Shown: piece after piece, positions 1-7,151 of the stretch | Layout of the letters: each line of letters opens with the position of its first letter | How positions within the stretch are numbered: the first letter of the stretch is position 1 | Assembly: GCA_038214135.1 (NCBI GenBank) | Contig: JBBQSD010000156.1 | Coordinates: 1-13,325 of the forward strand | DNA length: 13,325 nucleotides | From: JANLSE01 sp038214135 | GTDB lineage: Bacteria > Chloroflexota > Chloroflexia > Chloroflexales > Roseiflexaceae | Direction of reading: 5' to 3' | Notes under the pieces: model-generated | Seen by the model: the letters and a program-made list of their open reading frames with translations, nothing else | Database searches by the model: none | Told to the model about the DNA's origin: nothing | Made by a program: the position numbers and the translations under genes

Positions 1-1
1 C

Positions 2-475
2 ATTCCGGCGGCGCTCACTCCTTCTCCTAGACCAATAACTGAACCTACAGCAAGCTCCGAACCAGTAGTGACACAGTCTGCCCCAACTTCCACCATCGCG
101 CCCCTATTACCGACGACAGTGCCAACAGCACCGACAACCCCATTACCATCCGCAACGGTCGTCGTCTTGATTGGCCAAATTACTGCAGAAAATTTGCTGC
201 CGGTCTATAAGGATGCGAATCGAGCGCAATCAACGTCTGATTTCGCCGTAAGCAGGGGTACGATTTGGTACCTGTGTGAATATAATGCACAATATGGCAG
301 CTATCTGATCGCTGATGCTCCCTGTAATACGACCAGTAGACGGTTAGGGTGGATTAATCAAAAGCTTGTTGCCCCACAACTTGTGACGCCTACAGCCGTT
401 TCGACAACGTTATTTACCCCTGGCCCTATAATAGTGCCAACAACAATAGAAGTCACGAAGACCACGGTGCCATGA
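2..475 (+). CDS. C-terminal part of an envelope protein with SH3-like domain (5' end outside window)
   Basis: The frame is open from the left edge, giving 157 visible residues of a longer protein; a GTG at 68 lies inside the low-complexity region and is probably not the start. Visible residues 1-50 are a Pro/Thr/Ser/Ala-rich linker of the kind that tethers domains outside the membrane. About residues 55-120 resemble a bacterial SH3-like domain (ITAENLLPVY, then a GTIWYLCEY strand, then RRLGWINQKLV), a fold usually found in cell-wall or extracellular proteins. A second Thr/Pro-rich tail follows. Two Cys (in YLCEY and DAPCN) could form a disulfide. Its stop overlaps the next start as ATGA (472-475), so the two genes are likely translationally coupled. 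The N-terminal domain, which would define function, is not visible. Confidence 0.7.
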   Translation: MPAALTPSPRPITEPTASSEPVVTQSAPTSTIAPLLPTTVPTAPTTPLPSATVVVLIGQITAENLLPVYKDANRAQSTSDFAVSRGTIWYLCEYNAQYGSYLIADAPCNTTSRRLGWINQKLVAPQLVTPTAVSTTLFTPGPIIVPTTIEVTKTTVP

Positions 476-1473
476 CACTCTATGCCATTCTTTCCGATAT
501 TCATGCGAATTACGCGGCGCTGCTTGCTGCTGCCCGCGATGCCCGCGCTATTGCCAGGCGCGAGGGCGACGGACAGGTTGAGTTCATCTCCTTGGGCGAT
601 GTGGTCGATTATGGCCCGCAGCCAAATGAGTGCGTTGCCTGGGTTCGGCGTTATGCCAGTGTGACAATCCAGGGCAATCATGATCGGGTGGCATCTGCGC
701 CATTGGCCAGCCCGCCAATCGAGATTGAGCGTAACCTCTGGCCTATTGTGCTGTGGACGCGCGCCGAGTTGCGTGACCAACATCGCCAGGCGCTGCGCCA
801 ATGGCGTGATCAGCGTGGTACTTCGGCGCTAACAGCGCTGTTTACACCGTTTCACAGCGATCTCGATGAATCCGATGCCTATATCAATAACACACGCATC
901 GCCAGCCGTACCCTCCACCAATTGAAAACACCATATGGGCTGTTTGGTCATACCCATATCCAGGGCTATTATCTGCAAAATGAACAGAGCGCCGAAACGG
1001 TGCTCACCTGGCCATCCGATCCACTCCCCGATGCGACAACCATGGCGCAGTTTGTTGCGACCAATCAGTGGTTTGTGCTTCCACCCGATGGGCGAAGGAT
1101 TATCTTGAATCCTGGTAGCATCGGACAGCCCCGCCAACAGCCGCGGATCGGCGGGGCATTTATGCGCCGTGATTACCGCGCTGCGTATATGCTGCTAAGG
1201 CAACGCGCTGATCAACACTGGGAGGCTCGCTTCCAACGTGTTGATTATCCGATCCAGGAAACGGTGCGGCGCATGCGCGAGCAGATTCACTGGGATGAGC
1301 GTCGATCACAGATCCCGAAGATTGATACGCATGCACTCGATGGCGCTGCCGCCAGCATCCATCCCTTTGCCAGCCAGTTATCTGGAACGTTGGCTGCGAT
1401 GGAAACACTCCTGCCCAGGCTTGTCGAGCAACTTATTGATCAACTGTCACCACCTGATAACGTTGCAGGGTGA
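472..1473 (+). CDS. Calcineurin-like metallophosphoesterase (YfcE/Metallophos_2 type)
   Basis: This 333-residue protein has the metallophosphoesterase signature in order: D9-x-H11 in SDIHAN, GDVVDYGP with D43, GNHD with N69/H70, and GHTH with H160/H162. These ligands hold a di-metal centre that hydrolyses phosphomono- or diesters. H128 (TPFHSD) is a candidate for the motif IV histidine. The closest general type is the single-domain YfcE/MJ0936-like group, but this protein is longer; the C-terminal part (about 225-333) is helical and unassigned. No signal peptide or membrane segment is seen, so it is probably cytoplasmic. The start overlaps the preceding stop (ATGA) with no strong ribosome site of its own, which supports coupling to the upstream gene. 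The substrate cannot be told from sequence. Confidence 0.88.
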   Translation: MTLYAILSDIHANYAALLAAARDARAIARREGDGQVEFISLGDVVDYGPQPNECVAWVRRYASVTIQGNHDRVASAPLASPPIEIERNLWPIVLWTRAELRDQHRQALRQWRDQRGTSALTALFTPFHSDLDESDAYINNTRIASRTLHQLKTPYGLFGHTHIQGYYLQNEQSAETVLTWPSDPLPDATTMAQFVATNQWFVLPPDGRRIILNPGSIGQPRQQPRIGGAFMRRDYRAAYMLLRQRADQHWEARFQRVDYPIQETVRRMREQIHWDERRSQIPKIDTHALDGAAASIHPFASQLSGTLAAMETLLPRLVEQLIDQLSPPDNVAG

Positions 1474-1512
1474 GGGGGTGACAATTCGTAACAAGGTGAC
1501 TTCGTGAGGGGG

Positions 1513-1576
1513 TGACACGGTGACACAGGCTTGATTGGTGTCGTACAGCTTCGATGCAGCATATGTCACCGTGTCA
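1513..1576. repeat. 13-bp perfect inverted repeat with 38-bp loop
   Basis: TGACACGGTGACA at 1513-1525 is exactly reverse-complementary to 1564-1576. It lies about 40 bp downstream of the phosphoesterase stop. It could form a long-loop hairpin or be the ends of a small repeat element. It is not followed by a T run, so a classical terminator role is unlikely. Confidence 0.6.
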
Positions 1577-1609
1577 GGCTCCCCCATGCGATGGAACAAG
1601 AGTAACCCT

Positions 1610-1736
1610 TGGGTGCGACGTATTTTTTTGGAAGGGTCGGGTGCGGACCCATTTGCGGAACAGCGCGAACCGACACGTGGGTCGGCCCATACGCGTGGAC
1701 GCAGCGCAGGCCGCCGCAAAAATTTACGTCACACCC
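1610..1736. mobile_element. MITE-like element, imperfect TIRs, 8-bp flanking duplication
   Basis: The left end reads GGGTGCGACGTA from 1611 and the inverted right end reads GGGTGTGACGTA from 1736, matching at 11 of 12 positions. The match continues inward as GACGTA + T-run + GG (1617-1631) against GACGTAAATTTTTGCGG (complement of 1714-1730). The element is flanked immediately outside by a direct repeat GTAACCCT at 1602-1609 and 1737-1744, as expected of an 8-bp target-site duplication. There is no transposase, so movement would need enzyme supplied in trans. The interior has short self-complementary stretches (GGGTC 1634-1638 with GACCC 1646-1650). An 8-bp duplication is compatible with several IS families; the parent cannot be named. 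Confidence 0.65.
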
Positions 1737-1837
1737 GTAACCCTCTCGCCGGATACGATTGTTTACGCCACAGGTTATACTCGGTTATGCAGTACAATCA
1801 TAACAGGTTACTGCGTTGGCAAGGCATAGGAGAGGGC

Positions 1838-2032
1838 ATGACGTCGCTTCACAAGCTTATTGCACTCGTTATCATCTGGGCCGCAGTGGCATCGATTGCT
1901 TTTGCCTTCTACGGTATGCTGTTTCTCACGCCCATTTCCTCGATTGTGGTCGTCCTTGTGACGATCCTCCTGATCGGTGGGGGTGTGGCAGCGACATTTG
2001 CAATTGGCCGTGCCCGTTCACCAGGGCAATAG
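1838..2032 (+). CDS. Small two-helix membrane protein, unknown function
   Basis: A 64-residue protein. The ATG at 1838 is chosen because TAGGAGAGGG (1827-1836) just upstream is a clear ribosome site and the hydrophobic sequence begins there. Two membrane helices are visible, about residues 6-29 (LIALVIIWAAVASIAFAFYGMLF) and 33-56 (ISSIVVVLVTILLIGGGVAATFAI), ending in a short basic tail (GRARSPGQ). No family is recognised. It converges on the LLM oxidoreductase gene with only 10 bp between the stops and no terminator hairpin in the gap. Confidence 0.6.
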   Translation: MTSLHKLIALVIIWAAVASIAFAFYGMLFLTPISSIVVVLVTILLIGGGVAATFAIGRARSPGQ

Positions 2033-2042
2033 CCGTGCGCTA

Positions 2043-3038
2043 TCAGTGGCGAAAATACGGTATTACCTCGCGGCCAAGGATGGCAATTGCTTCTAATGGA
2101 TCGGGGCCAAGCGGCGGACCAAAGCTGAGATGGCGGGCACCCATTGCTACCAAGCCTTCCAGGCGCGGGATCAGATCGGCGGCAGTACCCGCTACCCCAA
2201 CCTGGAGCATCTGCGGTGTCACGAGTTCGCTGGCGCGTGCAAGATCACCCTCTGCCTGACCGATTCGATCAATCTCAGCAAAATCCGCATGGGTCAGGCC
2301 CAAACGGCCCAGAACCTCAGCGCTGAAGGCATGCCCATAATAGGCGACCTTTTCGCGCAATGGGGCTTCGGCAGCGGCACGATTCTCGGCCACCGAAACC
2401 CAGATACAGGCCGCAAGATCAATCGTGTTTGGATCGCGATCTGCGCGGATCGCCCCTGTTTCAACACGCCCAGCAACCTCACGATACTGTTCGGGTGGGA
2501 ATAACAATGGCAGCCCGCCATCGGCCAGTTCGCCAATCAGCATGTGCATGCGCTGGCTCATCGCACCAAGGTAGATCGGGATGCGGCGCGATGGAATGCG
2601 CAGATAGGCCGAGTCCGTCCAGCCTCGTGGCGGCGGCTGCATGCGGGCCGGGCGCTCACCAGCAAACAATGCCCGCAACACCCGAATGGCCTCAGCGGTT
2701 GCGGCAAGTGGTTGCTGCTGCGGGATGCCAACCCAGCCCAGGAAATCGGCAGCACCAGCAGCGATCCCCAGGTTTAATCGGCCAGCACTCAATTCATCGA
2801 GGGTAGCGGCCTGCATCGCAATCTCGGATGGGTGGCACGAATAGGGGTTGACGACACATGTACCGAGTTCGATCCGCGATGTGGCAATCGCACAGGCACT
2901 CAGGATCGGCCAGACCCCCCGCAGGAATAGATCGTCACTCACCCAGAATTGATCAAAGCCCGCCGCCTCGGCAGCACGGGCCAATGTAGGGTAGGCAGCG
3001 ACTGGTAGATCATTATTGAAGCGTAGCGAAAAACGCAT
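2043..3038 (-). CDS. LLM-class (probably F420-dependent) flavin oxidoreductase
   Basis: The 331-residue protein belongs to the bacterial luciferase-like monooxygenase superfamily: an N-terminal FSLRFNNDLP strand, DQFWVSDD, then the conserved block GTCVVNPYSCHPSEIAM...LDELSAGRLNLGIAAG, and a C-terminal MGARHLSFGPPLG segment. It most resembles the F420-dependent subgroup related to methylenetetrahydromethanopterin reductase, a TIM-barrel enzyme; the cofactor and substrate are inferred from resemblance only. The frame is open to 3107, but the ATG at 3038 is preferred because GAAGG lies 5 nt upstream and family homology begins there; an ATG at 3050 has no such site. It is cytoplasmic and appears monocistronic, divergent from the broken EAL gene. 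Confidence 0.85.
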   Translation of the reverse strand: MRFSLRFNNDLPVAAYPTLARAAEAAGFDQFWVSDDLFLRGVWPILSACAIATSRIELGTCVVNPYSCHPSEIAMQAATLDELSAGRLNLGIAAGAADFLGWVGIPQQQPLAATAEAIRVLRALFAGERPARMQPPPRGWTDSAYLRIPSRRIPIYLGAMSQRMHMLIGELADGGLPLLFPPEQYREVAGRVETGAIRADRDPNTIDLAACIWVSVAENRAAAEAPLREKVAYYGHAFSAEVLGRLGLTHADFAEIDRIGQAEGDLARASELVTPQMLQVGVAGTAADLIPRLEGLVAMGARHLSFGPPLGPDPLEAIAILGREVIPYFRH

Positions 3039-3069
3039 GCGAGCCTTCATTCTACTATCTATTTGTGGC

Positions 3070-3075
3070 ATTATA
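3070..3075 (-). promoter_or_regulatory. -10-like TATAAT upstream of the LLM oxidoreductase
   Basis: On the minus strand a perfect TATAAT lies 31 bp upstream of the chosen start in an AT-rich patch. No good -35 hexamer is found at 17 +/- 1 bp; TTGCAC further upstream is 22 bp away. It supports a start near 3038 rather than 3107, which would lie upstream of this promoter. Confidence 0.4.
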
Positions 3076-3217
3076 TAATCATTATTGTGTCGAATTCGTG
3101 CAAACAATGCTCTTTGGTTCAGTGTAGATATTCGGCCATGGTATCATAAAAATAATTTGCACATCTGTAGTACCTGTATGGTTCGCATAGCACTGAAGTA
3201 TTGGTATCAATAGACAT

Positions 3218-4283
3218 ATGAATGTGCCACAACATCTGCCCTCTATCAGCGCGCATTCCTGTAGCGTTCTTCTGCAATCAGATTCTGCTGAATTGGCCGA
3301 ACATATGAATGAGTCGATTATTACCATCCCAGATGATACCGGAGACAATCAACAGGATTTCGATTTTCTACATCGGTTTGCCATAATATCCATTGTAGCT
3401 GGCCCGGTTGGTGTTCTGCTCATGCCCAATGCACTCCCTATAGCAGTGTTGGCACCAATAATTGCCGTTGTTGTGAGCATACTGTATGTGCGGATTACAC
3501 TCATGCGCTGGTTGAGTATGACGGCATGGGTTACAGTTCTGGCGATATTTTTGAGCAGCGAATATGTGCATCTTTTGCCACCTGCTCCCTGGGTAACTGG
3601 CCTACCACTCGCGATTGGGTTGATGTATTACAGGGCTGGTATGGTACATGCTCTGGCGTTACCATATCCGGCTCACACTTGCCCTCGCCCAAAGCGGGTT
3701 TGCGAATCGTCAGCTGCATAGCGTTCGCACACAGCTAGAAGCAACGATAGCAGTTCGCACCGAAGCATTGCGCGAACGCGAGGCACACTTTCGCATGATC
3801 GCCGAGCTGACATCAGGTTACGCATTTCAGGTGCTCCATCAGATCAAGGAACTTGGTATTACTGTCGCAATCGATGATTTTGGCGCTGGCCATTCCTCGC
3901 TCAGCCGCCTCAAACATCTGCCATTCAAGATTCTGAAGGTGGATCGAGTGTTTGTTGCGGGAATCGGCAAGGATCGCAAGGACGAAGGTGGGCTACAGGC
4001 ACTCATAACGCTGAGCCGTGGCTTAGATCTCGATATTGTCGCCGAAGGTGTGGAAACTGTTGAACAAATGGATTGGCTTATTCAAGCTGGATACACCCAC
4101 CTCCAGGGCTACCTGCTCGGCCATCCCGTGCCACTGAACCTATCACATCTTGCTGGATGTTGTACTCGTACTATAGTGCAATCAGGCCCTGGCGCGCGGC
4201 GCGGCCAACTGCGTCGGTACGGCTGGCGGCCCCAAGTTTGGCGAAGATCGCCGAGATATGGAATTTCACAGTATGCTCGCTGA
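3218..4283 (+). pseudogene. Broken membrane-anchored PAS/EAL c-di-GMP phosphodiesterase
   Basis: Two overlapping frames carry one decayed gene. Frame one (3218-3721) encodes an N-terminus with about four hydrophobic membrane helices (FAIISIVAGPVGVLL, IAVLAPIIAVVVSILYV and others). A shift of frame around 3650-3670 moves into the second frame (open 3648-4283), which continues with a helical linker (RTQLEATIAVRTEALREREAHF), the first residues of a PAS domain (RMIAELTSGYAF), and then at about 3829 jumps straight into the second half of an EAL domain: VAIDDFGAGHSSLSRLKHLPFKILKVDRVFV, AEGVET, QGYLLGHP. The rest of PAS, any GGDEF domain and the first half of EAL, including the EAL/ExLxR motif and metal-binding Glu/Asn residues, are missing. 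It cannot hydrolyse c-di-GMP. Its end reads 113 bp into the antisense luxR-type gene, so the natural stop is probably also lost. Confidence 0.8.
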
Positions 4284-4788
4284 TCTGGAGTGCGCGGGCG
4301 ATCTGCTTGTTTGGCAGGCCCTGGCCCATCAATTCCAGCACCTCCAACTCACGTGGGGTCAGCGGCTCAACCGCTGGATCGAGGCCGATTTCGATTGGCC
4401 GCTGGGTGAGCAGGCGGCCAGCCAATGTTGGCGGCAACACAATCAGCCCCTGCCCGATGGCAACAACTGCGGATTGCAGCTCGCTCGGGCTGGCATCGCG
4501 TGGCATAATGCCCCAACCAAGCAATGGCAGTGTGCGTAGCGTGGCAACCGGGCGTTCATCATCGGCCAACACCAGCACACCAATGCGCCCCTCGCCGGCC
4601 AGCAACCGGCCAAGTTCAAACAATGGTGCTTCATCGGCCAATAGAACGACATCGGCATCACTGAGATCGCGAACAAAGCCAACCAGCGTCGCTGCCTCAC
4701 CCACCACCGTAATCCCTGGCGAGTCAAGCAGCGCACGCAGGCCAGCCCGTAGTGCAGGGGTAGGAGCAACAATCAGAAGCCTGGTCAT
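4171..4788 (-). CDS. LuxR/NarL-type regulator with a degenerate (pseudo-)receiver domain
   Basis: The 205-residue protein has NarL/FixJ architecture. Residues 1-120 have the receiver fold pattern (LLIVAPTPALRAGLRALL ... ADVVLLADEAP ... IGVLVLADDE ... GWGIMPRDAS), and residues 142-203 are a clear LuxR helix-turn-helix (LTPRELEVLELMGQGLPNKQIARALQISEHTVKFH). All residues needed for phosphorylation are replaced: the acidic pair after beta1 is A8-P9, the phospho-Asp site is A51 (with D52 next to it), the Thr/Ser is A75, and the Lys is R97. It should therefore bind DNA without phosphorylation, or respond to another ligand. It follows two protease genes on the same strand, 83 bp after the second, across a hairpin. 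A GAGG lies just before the ATG. It overlaps the decayed EAL gene tail-to-tail. Confidence 0.87.
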   Translation of the reverse strand: MTRLLIVAPTPALRAGLRALLDSPGITVVGEAATLVGFVRDLSDADVVLLADEAPLFELGRLLAGEGRIGVLVLADDERPVATLRTLPLLGWGIMPRDASPSELQSAVVAIGQGLIVLPPTLAGRLLTQRPIEIGLDPAVEPLTPRELEVLELMGQGLPNKQIARALQISEHTVKFHISAIFAKLGAASRTDAVGRAARQGLIAL

Positions 4789-4799
4789 ATCCTCATTCT

Positions 4800-4870
4800 A
4801 TAGCCGATAACCGATAGCCAATAGCCGATACGAAAACCTATCGGCTATCGGGCTATCAGCTATCGGCTAT
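4800..4870. repeat. Long hairpin built from TAGCCGATA/TATCGGCTA words between protease B and luxR-type gene
   Basis: Left arm 4800-4830 and right arm 4839-4870 are near-complete reverse complements (31 versus 32 nt, a few mismatches and one bulge) around an 8-nt loop at 4831-4838. Each arm is itself made of repeats of ATAGCCGATA-like words. It begins 1 bp after the protease B stop and ends 11 bp before the regulator start, so in a minus-strand transcript it would be an intercistronic RNA hairpin, able to cause partial termination, 3'-end protection or masking of the regulator's ribosome site. The high A+T and lack of a minus-strand U tract argue against a simple terminator. Confidence 0.75.
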
Positions 4871-4871
4871 T

Positions 4872-5777
4872 TTAAATCCCCAGATCAACCTCAACCGTGA
4901 GCGCAGCCCCACCACGAATAATCGCCAGGCGTAATGATCCAGTTGTGTGCTTCTCCAGCACATCACGCAATGCTGCCGGGTTCTCAAGTGGGGCACCATT
5001 TGCATCAACCAGCAGATCGCCAATCAGTAGGCTAGCCCGTTCGGCGGCACCGCTGGCGTTCAGCCCAGCAATCAACAGGCCGTGGGTACGGCCAGCCCAA
5101 TTACCGGCTGGCAATTCATTGCGCCGCACATCGACCCCCAGTGATGGGCGCTGGCGCGGCTGGAGCGCTAGCCATTCACTGGCCACATGGCTTGGAATCG
5201 CCACCGCGAGATCGCCACCAAAGATCATCGCGTTGATGCCAACCACCTCACCACGGGCATTCAACAGCGGCCCGCCCGAATTACCAGGTGCCAAACGCAC
5301 ATCAGAACGAATATAGGTTGCCGTTGTTCCATCATCGCGCACCGGCACTTCGCCAAGAGCGCTGACAATTCCAGCAGTGACGACCCACGGTTGTCCCCAT
5401 GGATGGCCAATTGCCAGAACAAGTTCGCCAACCCGCAGATCACGCGAATCGGCTGTTACTGCTGCTGGCAGACCGCTGGCCTCGATCTGTAATAATGCCA
5501 GATCCAGGCGTGGATTGCGAGCCGCGAGGCGTGCCGGAAAGCTCCGCCCATCGGTTAAGGTTACATGTAATCGGCCACGGGCATGGGCAACGACATGGTC
5601 GTTTGTCAGAATAGCGCCGCCGCTGCGCCAGATAAAGCCAGTACCGGCTCCACCGGCCTCACTGCGAACCTGAACAACACTTGGGCGCACCCGATCAACA
5701 AGTTCTGTGACAGCAGGCGATACGGCTACGGAAAGCGCAAAGGCCGAGGAGGCCGGGGCGTGAATATGTGTCACCAT
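4872..5777 (-). CDS. HtrA-like trypsin-family serine protease with PDZ domain (protease B)
   Basis: The 301-residue S1C-type protease has its triad at H61 (LTNDHVVAH), D92 (PRLDLALLQ) and S167 (APGNSGGP), followed by a PDZ domain from about residue 205 to the end (LGVDVRR..., AERASLLIGDLLVDANG). The ATG at 5777 is preferred over an upstream one at 5855 because GAGGT lies 7 nt before it and the upstream extension runs into repeat DNA. Unlike DegP/DegQ/DegS there is no signal peptide or membrane anchor, so it probably acts in the cytoplasm. It lies 213 bp downstream of a paralogous protease and 83 bp upstream of the pseudo-receiver regulator, all on one strand, suggesting one functional unit. 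The substrate is unknown. Automated annotation may mislabel relatives as 2-alkenal reductase. Confidence 0.88.
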   Translation of the reverse strand: MVTHIHAPASSAFALSVAVSPAVTELVDRVRPSVVQVRSEAGGAGTGFIWRSGGAILTNDHVVAHARGRLHVTLTDGRSFPARLAARNPRLDLALLQIEASGLPAAVTADSRDLRVGELVLAIGHPWGQPWVVTAGIVSALGEVPVRDDGTTATYIRSDVRLAPGNSGGPLLNARGEVVGINAMIFGGDLAVAIPSHVASEWLALQPRQRPSLGVDVRRNELPAGNWAGRTHGLLIAGLNASGAAERASLLIGDLLVDANGAPLENPAALRDVLEKHTTGSLRLAIIRGGAALTVEVDLGI

Positions 5778-5990
5778 TGAAGGTACCTCACAGAGAACAA
5801 GGGAACAAGAACCAAGAACCCGTGCAGGGTACGGACCGATGTGTCCGCCCAACAAGAACCAAGATCCAAGGGGTTAGAAATTAGGGGTCAGAACCAAGTC
5901 AACAAGCGCACAAATGCCTGATACGTAACCCCTAAACTCTTCCTACTTATCAGTATTCTGACTCCTGACTCCTGGCTTCTGAATACAGAG
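5778..5990. repeat. Repeat-filled gap between the two protease genes
   Basis: No gene. It contains several GAACCAAGAACC-type words (around 5800-5870), a GTCAGAACC word, and a TCTGACTCCTGACTCCTGG array at 5957-5974, which is the complement of the GGAGTCA repeat seen elsewhere in the window. The insertion of this material may have pushed apart two genes that were once closer. Confidence 0.6.
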
Positions 5991-6866
5991 TTACGTCCGT
6001 TGGCCAATCGTGAGGCTGAGGGTCTGCTGGGTGCCGCCACGAATAATCAGTGCCGGAACTGCCTTACCAACCCGTTCGCCAGTTAAGAGTGCCTGCAGAT
6101 CATCGGTATCGGCAACTGTCTGGCCATCCAAGCCGATCAGCACATCGCCAATCAGCAGGCCGGCCTTCTCCGATGGGCTGCCACGCTCAACCCGCACGAT
6201 CAACAGGCCGCGTTGGCCATCGGGCAGGGTAACGGGCTGGCTGCTGACACCAAGGAAGCCACGCTTGACATGGCCCTGCTGTGCCAGTGTTGCGGCAATC
6301 CGCCAGGCGACCCCAGCAGGCAGCGAGAGCGCTGCGCCATTCACCAGGCCCGTCGTCAGCACGCCGATCACCGCGCCAGTGGCATCGATCAATGGGCCAC
6401 CCGAAAAGCCAGGATATGGCGTTGCATCAGTCTGAATCACCTGATCGATGATACCACGCTGTGTTCGCAGTGGGCCACCGACGGCGCTGACAATCCCGAG
6501 GCTGGCCATTGGCCCACCAGCCGATGGCCGGCCAACCGCCAGGATCAGTTGCCCGACACGCACCGAGTCGGTGCTCTGAACGGCTGGATCGATCCCCAGA
6601 TCAGCAACGCGCAACACCGCAAGATCGCTGACTGGATCGCGGCCAACCAGTTGAGCTGCAATCGTTCGGCCATCATCGGTCTGGATCTTCAGATCTTCCT
6701 CGCGCTCAACCACATGGTCAGCAGTCAGAATATAATTCGGCGCATAGACAATACCACTAGCAGGCTGGCGTGGGCGGCCATTCACGGTGACCAAAGCTGG
6801 TCGAATCCGATCAACGGCATCGGCCATCTGGCCTGATAGAACACTCAATAGATCAGGGGTGGACAT
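5991..6866 (-). CDS. HtrA-like trypsin-family serine protease with PDZ domain (protease A)
   Basis: The 291-residue protein has a chymotrypsin-fold domain with H51 (ILTADHVVE), D81 (PVSDLAVLR) and S155 (PGFSGGPLID; Phe replaces the usual Asn of GNSGG). A PDZ domain follows from about residue 200 (GFLGVSSQPV, then SPSEKAGLLIGDVLIGLDG). It has the same layout as protease B and is clearly a paralog, but diverged. The N-terminus (MSTPDLLSVLSGQMADAVD) is polar, with no signal peptide or anchor, so a cytoplasmic location is inferred. GAAGGAG six nt before the ATG is a strong ribosome site and fixes the start. It is the first gene of the three-gene minus-strand block ending with the LuxR-type regulator. 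Confidence 0.88.
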   Translation of the reverse strand: MSTPDLLSVLSGQMADAVDRIRPALVTVNGRPRQPASGIVYAPNYILTADHVVEREEDLKIQTDDGRTIAAQLVGRDPVSDLAVLRVADLGIDPAVQSTDSVRVGQLILAVGRPSAGGPMASLGIVSAVGGPLRTQRGIIDQVIQTDATPYPGFSGGPLIDATGAVIGVLTTGLVNGAALSLPAGVAWRIAATLAQQGHVKRGFLGVSSQPVTLPDGQRGLLIVRVERGSPSEKAGLLIGDVLIGLDGQTVADTDDLQALLTGERVGKAVPALIIRGGTQQTLSLTIGQRT

Positions 6867-7151
6867 GGGAAACTCCTTCAGGGATTCTCGAATTGAACTG
6901 CTGTGAGTGTACCATCGCCACCATTCATTGGTATCCCTCGTGCGGCTAGCCAGCTACCTAGAAGGATGGGGGGGAAGTATTCAGGAGTCAGGAGTCAGAA
7001 TGTTGCTTGATCAAGGCTGGTGCATTCAAAAGCCAGGTTCTCGAATGGTCGGCGGACACGCTGATCTAGGCCCTACGCACTGGCGAATCGTGGCGATATG
7101 GCGGAACAACTCCTGACTCCTAACTCCTAACTCCTGACTCCTGACTCCTGG
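6867..7151. repeat. Intergenic region with GGAGTCA-type repeat arrays
   Basis: No gene is supported. It holds one forward array at 6977-7001 (AGTATTCAGGAGTCAGGAGT and on) and a longer reverse-orientation array at 7109-7150, made of CTCCTGACTCCTAA words, that ends at the SDR stop codon. The forward copy is almost identical over about 27 bp to the copy at 8933-8958. Confidence 0.65.

Larger units (their letters stand above)
1474..1837. other. Intergenic stretch with short repeats and a MITE-like element
   Basis: No convincing gene. It holds a direct repeat GTGAGGGGGTGACA at 1470-1483 (overlapping the preceding stop) and again at 1504-1517; a perfect 13-bp inverted repeat TGACACGGTGACA (1513-1525) and its reverse complement (1564-1576); and the MITE-like element at 1610-1736. 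The small-protein reading frame is open back to 1535 but looks non-coding upstream of 1838. Confidence 0.7.

Noticed and set aside
1535..1837. N-terminal extension of the 64-aa membrane protein back to 1535
   Set aside because: The extension runs through the MITE-like element and inverted repeat, has non-coding composition, and the ATG at 1838 has its own strong ribosome site.
3039..3107. Longer start for the LLM oxidoreductase at 3107
   Set aside because: It would lie upstream of the TATAAT box; homology begins at the ATG at 3038, which has GAAGG at proper distance.
4073..4810. 245-codon plus-strand open frame opposite the luxR-type gene
   Set aside because: Ser/Arg/Pro-rich translation typical of the antisense of a GC-biased gene, with no domain; the minus-strand regulator is clearly real.
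5778..5855. Longer start for protease B with a possible hydrophobic N-terminus
   Set aside because: The extra 26 residues are encoded by intergenic repeat words, and a GAGGT ribosome site precedes the ATG at 5777.
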